Shown in pieces: positions 30,916 to 38,522 of a stretch of DNA of 38,662 nucleotides; the stretch's first letter is position 1, and every line of letters begins with the position of its first letter. A program made the position numbers and the translations under genes. Source of the stretch: Clostridia bacterium. GTDB lineage: Bacteria; Bacillota; Clostridia; Oscillospirales; Acutalibacteraceae. The DNA lies in contig JAFRNP010000011.1 in the NCBI GenBank assembly GCA_017430145.1, positions 1 through 38,662 on the forward strand, given 5' to 3'. Below the pieces are notes generated by a model. That model was not told the origin of the DNA and searched no databases. It saw only the letters and a program-made list of their open reading frames with translations.

Positions 30916-32514
30916 ATGGAAACTGAAAAAACCGGATCCTACCCGCTGTACACGCTGCTGATCGAAGTCACGCAAAAGTGCAACGCCGCCTGCGACCAGT
31001 GCGGCAGCCGTTGCGATATCCGCTCGGAGGAACTGCTTTCCAAAGAGCAGATCCTTGCGGCGCTCAGGGATATCAAAGAAAACATCGGCACCTACACCAT
31101 GCTCAACATCACGGGCGGGGAGCCGCTTTTGCGCCGCGACCTGTTTGAGATGATGCGGGAAGCCTCCGATATGGGCTTTGAGTGGGGAATGGTGACGAAC
31201 GGCTCGCTGATCACCGACGACGTGATCGAAAGCATGCGCAGCGCCGGCATGAAGACCGCGACCGTGAGCCTGGACGGACTGCAGGAGACCCACGATTCCC
31301 TGCGCCACCTGCCCGGAAGCTGGAAGCATATCCTCGAAGCCCTTAAAAAACTGAAAAAGGCGGCGTTTCTCGACCACCTGCAAGTCACCTTCACGGCAAA
31401 CCGGCGCAACGTATACGAATTTGAGGCGCTGTACCGGATCCTCGGCCCCATCGGGCTCGATTCGATCCGCGTCAGCTTCATGGACCCCATCGGGCGCGCG
31501 CTGGACAACGCCGACCTGCTTCTGACAAGAGAGGAGATCCTGTATTTTACGGGGGTCGTGAACGCCTGCAACCGCAGGGAACACGGCACAAAGGTCATCT
31601 GGGGCTGCCCGCATTACCTCGGCACGCTGCTGGAAAACCGCCGGTTTTCTTGCTTTGCGGGCAAATATACCGCGTCCATCCTCGTAAACGGCGATATCTT
31701 CGTCTGCCCGAACGTGGAAAGACGCCCGGAATTCGTGCAGGGAAACATTCTGAACGACAGCTTCAGCGAGGTCTGGAAAAACGGCTTCGGCGTTTTCCGT
31801 CAAAGAAAGCTGCCGGAGAAATGCGCGGGATGCAAATATGAAAAGCAGTGCGCCGGCGACTCGGTGCATACCATGGATTTTGAAAAGAACGAGCCGAAGT
31901 TCTGTTTTCTCGATCATATGGAAGCGCCCTCCCCGGCGGCATATAAAGAAAACCTGTTCCGGCAATACCCCGGTCTCAGCTTTTACGAGATCTCCGCAGA
32001 AGAGAACGACGCCGTCGAGGTGCTGATCGAGCCGGAGGCGTGGCAGGATATCGCCAGGTATTTCCATATCGGGAAAAAGCATCCCCAGTCCATGTATGAG
32101 CAGCAGATGGCGCTGATCGGCTTTTATATCGGGAACACCGCGGCAATCCGGTACGTCGTCCCCTGCGACGGGGCGCTCAGGGCGGAGGACAACGCGGTCT
32201 TTACCGGCCGGATCACGAAAAAAGCAGAAAAGGAACTGCAGATCATCAACGCCAATTATTATAAAAGTGACGACCGTTCCCTTTGCGGCAGCGAATTAAG
32301 CGCATCCGAACCCATGCGGTTTCTGGGCTTCATCCACAGCCACCCCACCCAAAGCGAGCTGCAGTATTCCACGGGCGACGAGGCGATCCATGAACGGATG
32401 CTGAAAAAATACGGCGCGTATATCGGCATTCTCGTCAACCCCGCCGAAGGCGCCGTCGGCGCATATTCCGGGAAGGATCTGCGGCAGGCAAAACTGATCG
32501 TCCCGGATATGTAA
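30916..32514 (+). CDS. Radical SAM-SPASM protein fused to a C-terminal JAMM/Mov34-like domain
   Basis: 532 residues. Radical SAM part: C22-x3-C26-x2-C29 (the [4Fe-4S]/SAM cluster), then N-I-T-G-G-E-P-L-L as the SAM-binding GGEP motif. A SPASM-type region (about 240-335) has C residues in F-S-C-F-A-G, I-F-V-C-P-N and E-K-C-A-G-C-K-Y-E-K-Q-C, plus C-F-L-D, enough for auxiliary Fe-S clusters. C-terminal domain (about 370-532): H474-S-H476-P then S485-T-G-D488, the zinc-binding half of the JAMM motif of JAB/Mov34 isopeptidases. The usual upstream Glu is not in its expected place (A399-L-I-G by my alignment; E395 is near). SPASM enzymes often modify peptides and JAMM domains cleave them, so a maturase-peptidase is plausible; no precursor peptide was found nearby. 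Confidence 0.82.
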   Translation: METEKTGSYPLYTLLIEVTQKCNAACDQCGSRCDIRSEELLSKEQILAALRDIKENIGTYTMLNITGGEPLLRRDLFEMMREASDMGFEWGMVTNGSLITDDVIESMRSAGMKTATVSLDGLQETHDSLRHLPGSWKHILEALKKLKKAAFLDHLQVTFTANRRNVYEFEALYRILGPIGLDSIRVSFMDPIGRALDNADLLLTREEILYFTGVVNACNRREHGTKVIWGCPHYLGTLLENRRFSCFAGKYTASILVNGDIFVCPNVERRPEFVQGNILNDSFSEVWKNGFGVFRQRKLPEKCAGCKYEKQCAGDSVHTMDFEKNEPKFCFLDHMEAPSPAAYKENLFRQYPGLSFYEISAEENDAVEVLIEPEAWQDIARYFHIGKKHPQSMYEQQMALIGFYIGNTAAIRYVVPCDGALRAEDNAVFTGRITKKAEKELQIINANYYKSDDRSLCGSELSASEPMRFLGFIHSHPTQSELQYSTGDEAIHERMLKKYGAYIGILVNPAEGAVGAYSGKDLRQAKLIVPDM

Positions 32515-32541
32515 CACCCCTCATCCTATATATCGCCTGAA

Positions 32542-32570
32542 AAAACCGGTTGCAATGAGCCGGTTTTCGT
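32542..32570 (+). terminator. Terminator after the radical SAM gene
   Basis: AAAACCGG (32542-32549) pairs with CCGGTTTT (32560-32567), 10-nt loop. The T-run is short and partly in the stem. It overlaps the next promoter. Confidence 0.65.
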
Positions 32571-32578
32571 ATTATACT
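32550..32578 (+). promoter_or_regulatory. Promoter of the GH36 gene, nested in the terminator
   Basis: TTGCAA at 32550-32555 (in the terminator loop), 17-nt spacer, TATACT at 32573-32578. Expected start near 32585, which places the GTG at 32583 outside the transcript and supports the ATG at 32613. Confidence 0.75.
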
Positions 32579-32612
32579 AACGGTGAAGACAAAGATCGAC
32601 GAGGTGACCGAT

Positions 32613-34490
32613 ATGTTCTCTGCCGACGGGGTTGCCGCATCCTTTCTGTATAACGGTGCTTATGTGGAGCTGAACCCGTCCGAAATGCCTGAGACCGCGC
32701 CCGGTGTTTTTGAAAAACAGACGCCGGACGGACTGACGGCGATATTGTCCTTTGAAAAGATCGAAGAAGACGCTTTCACGCAGCTATTGCGTTTTGAAAA
32801 CCGGGGAGAAAAAAACAGCGGCGTAATCAGCGCCATTCGCAGCTTCGACCGCCGCTTGCCCGCCCCGGGCGGCACCACATATGAGAGCCTTTTCGGCGAC
32901 GACTGCGGCGCCTTCAGCTTTGCGCCGCGCAAAGGGACCCTTTTCGAAGGAGACTGCTTAGGCGTCGAACCAAAATTCGGCAGACCCTCGGATACCTGGG
33001 CGTTCCCATTTTTTGACATTGAAGCCGGAGACGGCGCTTTTACATTCGGAATCGGCTGGAGTGGGCAGTGGGTTTTGGAACTGGCGGCTGAAGCCGGAAC
33101 GCTGCGGGTCGCGGCTGGCCTTTCGGAGACGAAAACCTTTCTGTATCCGGGCGAGTCCATCCGTACTGCGTCCATGTTCTGGGTAAAGGCGGCGGATATT
33201 CCCGCCGCGCGCCGGAAATTCCGTCGGCTGATGCTGGACCGTTTTGCGCCGCGAGACCCGAAGACCGGCGGTTATGCCGTGCTGCCCATTGCGGAAACGA
33301 ACTTTGACCGCTATTTCCGTAAGCGGGCGGACTGGGACACGGCTGCGGGGCAGAAGCGCTGCGCCGACGTTGCGGCCGCCTGCCATATGGATACCCTGTG
33401 GCTTGACGCCGCATGGTTTCGAGAGGGATTTCCGGGCGGCGTCGGGAACAACGATTTTGCCCCCGGCTTTCCGAACGGGACCGGGGAGGTCTCCGCTTAC
33501 GCCCACAAAAAGGGGCTGCGGTACGTCCAGTGGTTTGAGCCGGAGCGCGCCAACGCCTACAGCGACACCGTGCGGTACCACCGGGACGACGTGATTATTC
33601 TGGAAGGGCATAACAGCGTCAACTGCCTTGTGAATATCGGGGACGAGCAGGTGCGCCGCCGCGTCACCGACGAGATCAAGACCCACATCCGGGAGGACGG
33701 AATCGATATCTACCGGCAGGATTTTAACATATGTCCTTCTGGGTACTGGCGCACCGCCGACGCGCCCGGCAGGCGCGGCATGACGGAGATCCGCTTTGTG
33801 GAGGGGCATTACGCCATGTGGGACGAGATCCGCGCCGAATTTCCGGAGGTGCTGATCGACAACTGTGCAAGCGGCGGCAGACGGCTTGACTTTGAAACGT
33901 GCCGACGCGCCGTGCCGCTGTGGCGCAGCGATACGGGCTGCTCTGACGAAACGGATGACAGACGCGCTTCGGTTTGGAGCCAGAACCAGATCCTCGGGCT
34001 CACCCGCTACCTGCCCTACCACAGCTCCGGCTGCTGGCGGAGCGAAGCGTATTTCGTACGCTCGGCGGCGGCAGGCGGCGTTGCCATGAATCTGGACGTA
34101 TTCGCCGACGACTTTGACCCGGCGGCGGTGATCCCCATCGTGGAGGAGACCCGGCGGCTGCGGGCGTACTGGGCGGGCGACTTTTACCCGCTGACCGCGC
34201 CCACGAACGCCGAAGACGTTTTCGCTGCTTGGCAGCTCAGCCTCGGAGACAGGGGCGCGGTGTATGCGTTCCGCCGCAAGGACTGCCCGCAAAGTGTCTT
34301 CACGGCAGCCCTCTCCGCCATCGACCCAAACAAAACGTACCGCGTTGCCGTTACGGACGAGCACATGAACGTAACCGAAAAGATCCTGCCCGGCCGGGCG
34401 CTCGTCTCCCTTACGCTGACGCTGGATGAGAAAAGAAGCAGCCTGGTGGCGGAATACGGACCTGCGGATGACGGACGGACTTTTCATTAG
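32613..34490 (+). CDS. Alpha-galactosidase, glycoside hydrolase family 36
   Basis: 625 residues from the ATG at 32613, preceded by GAGGTGA at the right distance; the frame could be read from a GTG at 32583, which lies before the predicted transcript start. An N-terminal beta-sandwich (about 1-220) precedes the catalytic barrel: W-F-E-P-E-R, Y-R-Q-D370-F-N with the nucleophile Asp, D-N-C-A-S-G-G-R-R-L-D, and W-R-S-D440-T as acid/base. It is shorter than many GH36 enzymes (about 700). It releases alpha-galactosyl residues, e.g. from raffinose-type sugars or host glycans. No signal peptide: it works on imported substrates, consistent with the GPH symporter upstream. Confidence 0.9.
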   Translation: MFSADGVAASFLYNGAYVELNPSEMPETAPGVFEKQTPDGLTAILSFEKIEEDAFTQLLRFENRGEKNSGVISAIRSFDRRLPAPGGTTYESLFGDDCGAFSFAPRKGTLFEGDCLGVEPKFGRPSDTWAFPFFDIEAGDGAFTFGIGWSGQWVLELAAEAGTLRVAAGLSETKTFLYPGESIRTASMFWVKAADIPAARRKFRRLMLDRFAPRDPKTGGYAVLPIAETNFDRYFRKRADWDTAAGQKRCADVAAACHMDTLWLDAAWFREGFPGGVGNNDFAPGFPNGTGEVSAYAHKKGLRYVQWFEPERANAYSDTVRYHRDDVIILEGHNSVNCLVNIGDEQVRRRVTDEIKTHIREDGIDIYRQDFNICPSGYWRTADAPGRRGMTEIRFVEGHYAMWDEIRAEFPEVLIDNCASGGRRLDFETCRRAVPLWRSDTGCSDETDDRRASVWSQNQILGLTRYLPYHSSGCWRSEAYFVRSAAAGGVAMNLDVFADDFDPAAVIPIVEETRRLRAYWAGDFYPLTAPTNAEDVFAAWQLSLGDRGAVYAFRRKDCPQSVFTAALSAIDPNKTYRVAVTDEHMNVTEKILPGRALVSLTLTLDEKRSSLVAEYGPADDGRTFH

Positions 34491-34506
34491 AAATCAGGAA
34501 TTTTAA

Positions 34507-34558
34507 TCATCAACGTCGCATTGCGGCGTTCCTTTTGATTACTTTTTTTGCTTTTTTC
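34507..34558 (-). repeat. Intergenic tandem/hairpin repeat, copy 5 (inverted, degenerate)
   Basis: Hairpin AACGTCGC/GCGGCGTT (34512-34530, one G-T pair) followed by a pyrimidine tract with TTACTTTTTTTG. The hairpin flanks match those of copy 6 read on the other strand (GGAACGCCGC...CGTTGAT). With copy 6 it brackets the gene at 34576-36555 as inverted repeats. Confidence 0.6.
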
Positions 34559-34575
34559 ATGTGGAGGGCTATTAA

Positions 34576-36555
34576 ATGGATAAAATCCTGAACGCCATCC
34601 GCGTCTCCGTCCCGAACTGGCTGGATGAGGACGCGTTTTCAAAACTTCTTGCGTTTTTGGGCGAATACCGGGACATGGTCCAGCAGGTCGCCTTTTTCTC
34701 CTCCGATTTCCATCCCCCGCAGCCGCTGGAAACAGCCCGGCGGCACGCCGACGTGCTGAAGGACCGGATCGCCCGGGTAAAAGCGGCGGGGTTTTCGTGC
34801 GGGATCAATATCCTTTCGACGATCGGGCACCATCCGGAGCGAACGGACGAGATGCTGCAGGGCGACTGGCGGCGGATGACCGGCATTGACGGCGACGTGT
34901 GCGCGGGCTCCTTCTGTCCCGGCGACGTTCGGTACATCGAAGAATACGTAAAGCCGCTGTACCGGATCTACTGTGAAGCCGCGCCTGATTTTATCTGGGT
35001 GGACGACGACGTGCGGTACGGGCACATCCCCGTCGGCAACGGCTGCTTCTGCGACGGCTGCATAAACGCCTTTAACCTTCGCTGCGGCTGCTGCTTTACC
35101 CGTGAGACGCTCAAAGCCGCCCTAACGGCTCCCGGAAACACGGCGCTGAAAAAGCAGTGGCTGACTTCACAAAGCGACAAGCTCGCTTCCCTTCTTGCGG
35201 CCATCCGTGAGATCGTTGCGGCATACGGCCCAAGTATCACGCTGGGCTTTATGACCGGAGAGCGGTATTTTGAGGGCTACGATTTTGAAAAGTGGGCCCG
35301 CTCTCTTTCCGGCGACGGACAAAAAGAGATATTCTGGCGGCCGGGCGGCGGCGCGTACACCGACCGCCCCCTGGATGGCCTGCTGGAAAAGGCGCGGCAG
35401 ATCGGCAGGCAGTGCGCACGGCTGCCGGACTACGTGACGTCCGTCCAGTCTGAGATCGAAAATTTCCCCTACCGGGTCCTGCAGAAAAGCCCCCGGGCGA
35501 CGGCGCTGGAGGTGCTGCTGCACACCGCCGCCGGGTGCACCGGCGCCGCGCTCAACGTCCTGCCCGACGCCCCGCGCGGAGAAGAGATCGAAGTCATGCG
35601 CCCCCACTTTGAAGCGCTCAGAAGCATCGTCCCCTTTGAGAGGCTCCTGTCAGAGACCCTCTCCCGGGCGCCGACGGCGGGCATATACGACGGGTGGCAT
35701 ATCCACGGGCAGGCGGCGCTGGACGGCGACTTTCTGACCGGCAGCGGCGGGCGGTTCCCGGCGGCAGCCGAGGAGCTATGGTCGCTGGGGCTGCCGGTCT
35801 GCCACGATCCTGAACATGCCGCGGCATTCGTCCTTACGGGAAAATCGCCGCTCGCCTTTTCGGACGAAGAGCGCCGCCATATGCTGTCATCCGGCGTTTT
35901 TCTGGACGCCGAAGCGCTTGATACGCTCAACGCCCTCGGGTATTCGGAACTCACGGGGTTCCTCTCCGGCCCCGCTTTGCCGGAAGACAGCGTGGAGGTC
36001 TGCGCGCAGCATCCGCTTAACGACGGCTTTGCCGGCAAAACGCGGCTGTGCCCGCAGGTATTCATGCACGGGACATCCCGCGCGCTGATCCCCCGCCCCG
36101 GCGCCGAAACCCTCTGTTTCCCGGAGGACCATCACGGCAAAACGAAAGCCGCTTGTTCCATGGGGCTGTATCAAAACCGCCTCGGCGGACGGGTGTGCGC
36201 CGCCGCCCACTACGCGCTGACGGGCCTCGCGGACACCCATAAATCTTTGCAGATAAAACGGGTATTCCGCTTCCTTTCCGGCGATACGCTGCCGTTCCTC
36301 CCGGTCGGCTGCACCCGCCTGCAGGCGGTCGCACGTCGCACCGCCCGCGGGGACGCCACGGTGATATTTAATCCCAACCTCGATACGCTTTATAATACGG
36401 AGATCCTTGTCGGCGGCAGCCCCGACACGCTTGTCTTTACGTCGGAGACCGGCTTTACAGCAACTCTTTCTCCCACGCGCCGGGACGGGAACATGACGGC
36501 GTTTCTTTTGCCGGAACTTGCGCCGTTTTCGGTTGCGCTTATTAAAAGTGAATGA
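34576..36555 (+). CDS. Large putative carbohydrate-active protein (TIM-barrel glycosidase-like), unassigned
   Basis: 659 residues with GGAGG 8 nt before the ATG. No family named with confidence. Residues about 1-330 have the strand/helix rhythm of a TIM barrel: V-Q-Q-V-A-F-F-S-S-D, F-S-C-G-I-N-I-L-S-T-I-G-H-H, P-D-F-I-W-V-D-D-D-V-R-Y, a Cys-rich segment N-G-C-F-C-D-G-C with further C-G-C-C, then T-L-G-F-M-T-G-E-R-Y and S-V-Q-S-E-I-E-N-F-P. The W-V-D-D-D and Q-S-E-I-E segments are candidate catalytic acids. The middle (about 370-500) resembles the amidotransferase-like domain that follows the barrel in GH42-type enzymes. The end is beta-rich. Context (GH36, propeller glycosidase) supports a sugar role. 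Confidence 0.6.
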   Translation: MDKILNAIRVSVPNWLDEDAFSKLLAFLGEYRDMVQQVAFFSSDFHPPQPLETARRHADVLKDRIARVKAAGFSCGINILSTIGHHPERTDEMLQGDWRRMTGIDGDVCAGSFCPGDVRYIEEYVKPLYRIYCEAAPDFIWVDDDVRYGHIPVGNGCFCDGCINAFNLRCGCCFTRETLKAALTAPGNTALKKQWLTSQSDKLASLLAAIREIVAAYGPSITLGFMTGERYFEGYDFEKWARSLSGDGQKEIFWRPGGGAYTDRPLDGLLEKARQIGRQCARLPDYVTSVQSEIENFPYRVLQKSPRATALEVLLHTAAGCTGAALNVLPDAPRGEEIEVMRPHFEALRSIVPFERLLSETLSRAPTAGIYDGWHIHGQAALDGDFLTGSGGRFPAAAEELWSLGLPVCHDPEHAAAFVLTGKSPLAFSDEERRHMLSSGVFLDAEALDTLNALGYSELTGFLSGPALPEDSVEVCAQHPLNDGFAGKTRLCPQVFMHGTSRALIPRPGAETLCFPEDHHGKTKAACSMGLYQNRLGGRVCAAAHYALTGLADTHKSLQIKRVFRFLSGDTLPFLPVGCTRLQAVARRTARGDATVIFNPNLDTLYNTEILVGGSPDTLVFTSETGFTATLSPTRRDGNMTAFLLPELAPFSVALIKSE

Positions 36556-36645
36556 AAGACAGAAAAGCTATAAAAGTTATGAAAGATATGAAAGTTATGA
36601 AAGTTATAAAATGAGGAACGCCGCTTTGGCGCGGCGTTGATCATA
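36554..36645 (+). repeat. Intergenic tandem/hairpin repeat, copy 6
   Basis: It starts at the TGA of the preceding gene. About six units of 8-9 nt (GAAAGTTAT-type), then AAAATGAGG and a perfect 8-bp stem AACGCCGC/GCGGCGTT (36617-36638). This copy has the longest and most regular tract. Confidence 0.8.
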
Positions 36646-36779
36646 AAAGGTTTTTTCTTACAACCAATCTTTATTCTTATTTAGGGTTAAAAAACGCTGA
36701 CAGAATCTGACTTTGTATCTTTCCCATCTTTTTAACTATCGATTATCACGCTTCTCTCTGAGGCGCAAGCGTAAAGTCG
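36646..36779. other. AT-rich spacer between inverted repeat copies 6 and 7
   Basis: No gene or promoter of note. A partial pyrimidine tract of the same family (ACTTTGTATCTTTCCC...) occurs near 36710-36740, probably a decayed copy. Confidence 0.5.
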
Positions 36780-36850
36780 GCTATAATCAGGTGCGGGCGG
36801 AGCCCGCCCGCATTTGTAACTTTGTATCTTTTTAACTTTTATAACTTTAA
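36780..36850 (-). repeat. Intergenic tandem/hairpin repeat, copy 7 (inverted)
   Basis: CTATAATC, then GCGGGC-GGA-GCCCGC (36793-36807), then ATTTGTAACTTTGTATC and further T-rich units. It matches copy 3 almost base for base over about 60 nt. It lies 5' of the gene at 36868, with the AAGAAGGTG ribosome site just beyond. Confidence 0.8.
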
Positions 36851-36867
36851 AAGAAGGTGTCCGGTAT

Positions 36868-37851
36868 ATGTCAGAATTCTACTATTCCCTCCGCCAGCGC
36901 ACGGGACCTGCGCCCGTGATCAGAAAACTCGGCGCCACCCGGCGCGGTATGGAACAGACCCCCGTCGTCTGGAACGGGCGGGTATACCTTGTCGAAAGCA
37001 TGGAGCCCGACGCGGTCTGCGACCGGCAGTATATCCGGGTGCGGGACGAAAAAACCGGCGCCGTCACGGCGCCCTTCGGGCAGGATCTCTATTTCGCCTC
37101 CGCCTTTGCCGAGGGCGAAAAGCTGTACGTTTTCGCCACCTCCCGCTTTGACGATCAGCCCCTGACCATGTACCAATCCGAAGACGCTGGCACCTGGCAC
37201 GACCCGAGAGGCGGGCATACGGTCCGGATGTTCACGACTGCGGACCTGAGAACGTGGGAGGCGCGGGATATCCTTTATTGCCCCGATAAACGGCTGTGGA
37301 ACACCTCCGTCTGCAAGGGAGAAGACGGCTACCGCATGGCGCTGGAGGCCAGCGCCAACCCGGGAGAAACTAACCCTGCCGTCGGCGTGCCCTTTACCTG
37401 CTTTTTTGCCCGCTCCGACGACCTTCTGCACTGGGAGATGCTGCCGGACAGCTGCGCTTATACCCCCGCCCGCTACAACGCCTGCCCCGCCATGCGTTAC
37501 GCGAACGGGTACTACTATATGATCTGCCTTGAGGCGCTGCCCTGCCAGCGTTACGCCCCCTATATCTACCGGACCGAAAACTTTTCGGACTGGCAGGTGG
37601 GCTTCCATAACCCCGTCATGATGTACGGCGACGACGACCGCAAAATAAAGCCCGGCTGCACCCTGACGCCCGAAGAGACCGACCTGCTCCTTCACGGGCT
37701 CAATATCAATTGCAGCGACCTGGACCTGTGCGAATTTGAGGGAAAAACCCGCATTTTTTACGCCAACGGCGACCAGATGAGTTACTCCTTTTTGTGCGAA
37801 GCGGAATTTGACGGCCCCCTCGAAACGTTTTTGGAGGCGTTTTTTCACTGA
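36868..37851 (+). CDS. Beta-propeller glycosidase-like protein (GH43/GH32/GH130-like)
   Basis: 327 residues with AAGAAGGTG upstream. Repeating blades show F-x-T-x-D-L-x-x-W-E (M-F-T-T-A-D-L-R-T-W-E), F-F-A-R-S-D-D-L-L-H-W-E and Y-R-T-E-N-F-S-D-W-Q, the S/T-x-D-L-x-x-W signature of five-bladed glycoside hydrolase and phosphorylase propellers. An early M-E-Q-T-P-V-V-W-N-G-R-V-Y and a late N-I-N-C-S-D-L-D-L-C-E-F-E complete the fold. The exact family is not determined. No signal peptide, so it acts on imported sugars with the GH36 enzyme. The end is compact (F-L-E-A-F-F-H). Confidence 0.72.
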   Translation: MSEFYYSLRQRTGPAPVIRKLGATRRGMEQTPVVWNGRVYLVESMEPDAVCDRQYIRVRDEKTGAVTAPFGQDLYFASAFAEGEKLYVFATSRFDDQPLTMYQSEDAGTWHDPRGGHTVRMFTTADLRTWEARDILYCPDKRLWNTSVCKGEDGYRMALEASANPGETNPAVGVPFTCFFARSDDLLHWEMLPDSCAYTPARYNACPAMRYANGYYYMICLEALPCQRYAPYIYRTENFSDWQVGFHNPVMMYGDDDRKIKPGCTLTPEETDLLLHGLNINCSDLDLCEFEGKTRIFYANGDQMSYSFLCEAEFDGPLETFLEAFFH

Positions 37852-37887
37852 TACCGCATTCTCTTTTATCCCCACAAATGTTCCCTC

Positions 37888-37923
37888 TTGACAAATCTGT
37901 CGAAATATGGTAATATATTACCA
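37888..37923 (+). promoter_or_regulatory. AbrB-type gene promoter with 16-bp palindrome over the -10
   Basis: TTGACA at 37888-37893, 17-nt spacer, TAATAT at 37911-37916. The -10 is the core of a perfect palindrome TGGTAATATATTACCA (37908-37923), a likely operator, possibly for autoregulation. Confidence 0.8.
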
Positions 37924-37977
37924 ACGAACGGGAAACCGAAGCGAGCCCGTCGTAATAACCGGAAAGAAGTGAAAGAA

Positions 37978-38232
37978 ATGAAAGCTACGGGAATCGTCAG
38001 AAAATTTGATGAAAACGGCAGATTCGTCATTCCTATGGAGCTGCGCAAAAAACTGCACCTGACAGACGTCAACGACGCGCTGGAGATCTTTGTGGAGGGC
38101 GACAGCATCATCCTGAAAAAATATGAGCCCGCCTGCGTGTTCTGCGGCGGCCTGGAGGACGTGCTGCTGTACAAGGACAAAAAGATCTGCCGCGCCTGCG
38201 CGCAGAAGATCGGGCTGCTGTTCGACGTCTGA
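37978..38232 (+). CDS. AbrB/SpoVT-type transcriptional regulator with C-terminal Cys4 motif
   Basis: 84 residues from the ATG at 37978; the longer frame begins with the TTG of the -35 box. The N-terminal swapped-hairpin DNA-binding domain is textbook: K-A-T-G-I-V-R-K-F-D-E-N-G-R-F-V-I-P-M-E-L-R, then D-A-L-E-I-F-V-E-G-D-S-I-I-L-K-K-Y. The C-terminus has C53-x2-C56 and C71-x2-C74, probably a zinc ribbon, where B. subtilis AbrB has an unrelated domain. AbrB-family proteins act as transition-state repressors at AT-rich sites. The promoter palindrome suggests self-control. Confidence 0.9.
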   Translation: MKATGIVRKFDENGRFVIPMELRKKLHLTDVNDALEIFVEGDSIILKKYEPACVFCGGLEDVLLYKDKKICRACAQKIGLLFDV

Positions 38233-38308
38233 GCCGTATGGACGGCCCTGCCGTGGGGCAGCGCCGATACCTTTTGCGCATGTAAGGCTGTCGCGCGGCC
38301 TATGATCA

Positions 38309-38358
38309 AAAACCGAACGCACGCCGACGGCTGCAGCAGCAGCCGCCGGCGTGCGTTC
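38309..38358 (-). terminator. Strong hairpin with T-run on the minus strand
   Basis: A 19-bp stem with one mismatch: 38315-38326 pairs with 38347-38358, and CGGCTGC pairs with GCAGCCG inside, AGCA loop. On the minus strand the stem is followed by GGTTTTTG. It terminates the lipoprotein remnant transcript. Confidence 0.75.
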
Positions 38359-38522
38359 GCGTCGATGCCCTCTTTTCCGAACGCCTCGCGAAGCTTCTTC
38401 AGCAGATCGTCCTTTTCGCCCGCGCTCTCCGTCTTCGGCGGATCCGCGTCGTTTTGGGAGGAACAGGCGAATAACGTCACCGAAAGGAAAACCGCCAACA
38501 GAACCGATATTATTTTTTTCAT
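38359..38522 (-). pseudogene. Lipoprotein remnant (signal peptide plus short segment)
   Basis: From the ATG at 38522 there is a clear lipoprotein signal: K-K-I-I-S-V-L-L-A-V-F-L-S-V-T-L-F-A-C-S-S. The lipobox is L-F-A-C, so Cys at about 20 would be lipidated. About 35 hydrophilic residues follow (S-S-Q-N-D-A-D-P-P-K-T-E-S-A-G-E-K-D-D-L-L-K-K-L-R-E-A-F-G-K-E-G-I-D in short), then the frame runs directly into the terminator hairpin and on antisense through the AbrB gene without a sensible end. There is no ribosome site; the repeat element begins two bases upstream of the ATG. Best read as a gene with its body deleted. Confidence 0.55.

Noticed and set aside
30502-32082. 526-codon open frame on the minus strand
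   Set aside because: Antisense to the E2-like and radical SAM genes, both of which have intact catalytic motifs.
32958-34487. 509-codon open frame on the minus strand
   Set aside because: Antisense to the GH36 gene, Arg/Val/Ala-rich and without recognisable domains.
36554-36612. Short regular repeats that could suggest a CRISPR array
   Set aside because: Units are only 8-9 nt with no spacers and there are no cas genes; this is a simple tandem tract belonging to the intergenic repeat family.
37866-38308. Continuation of the lipoprotein frame across the AbrB gene
   Set aside because: It passes through a strong terminator hairpin and then runs antisense to a textbook AbrB domain; composition loses all lipoprotein character.
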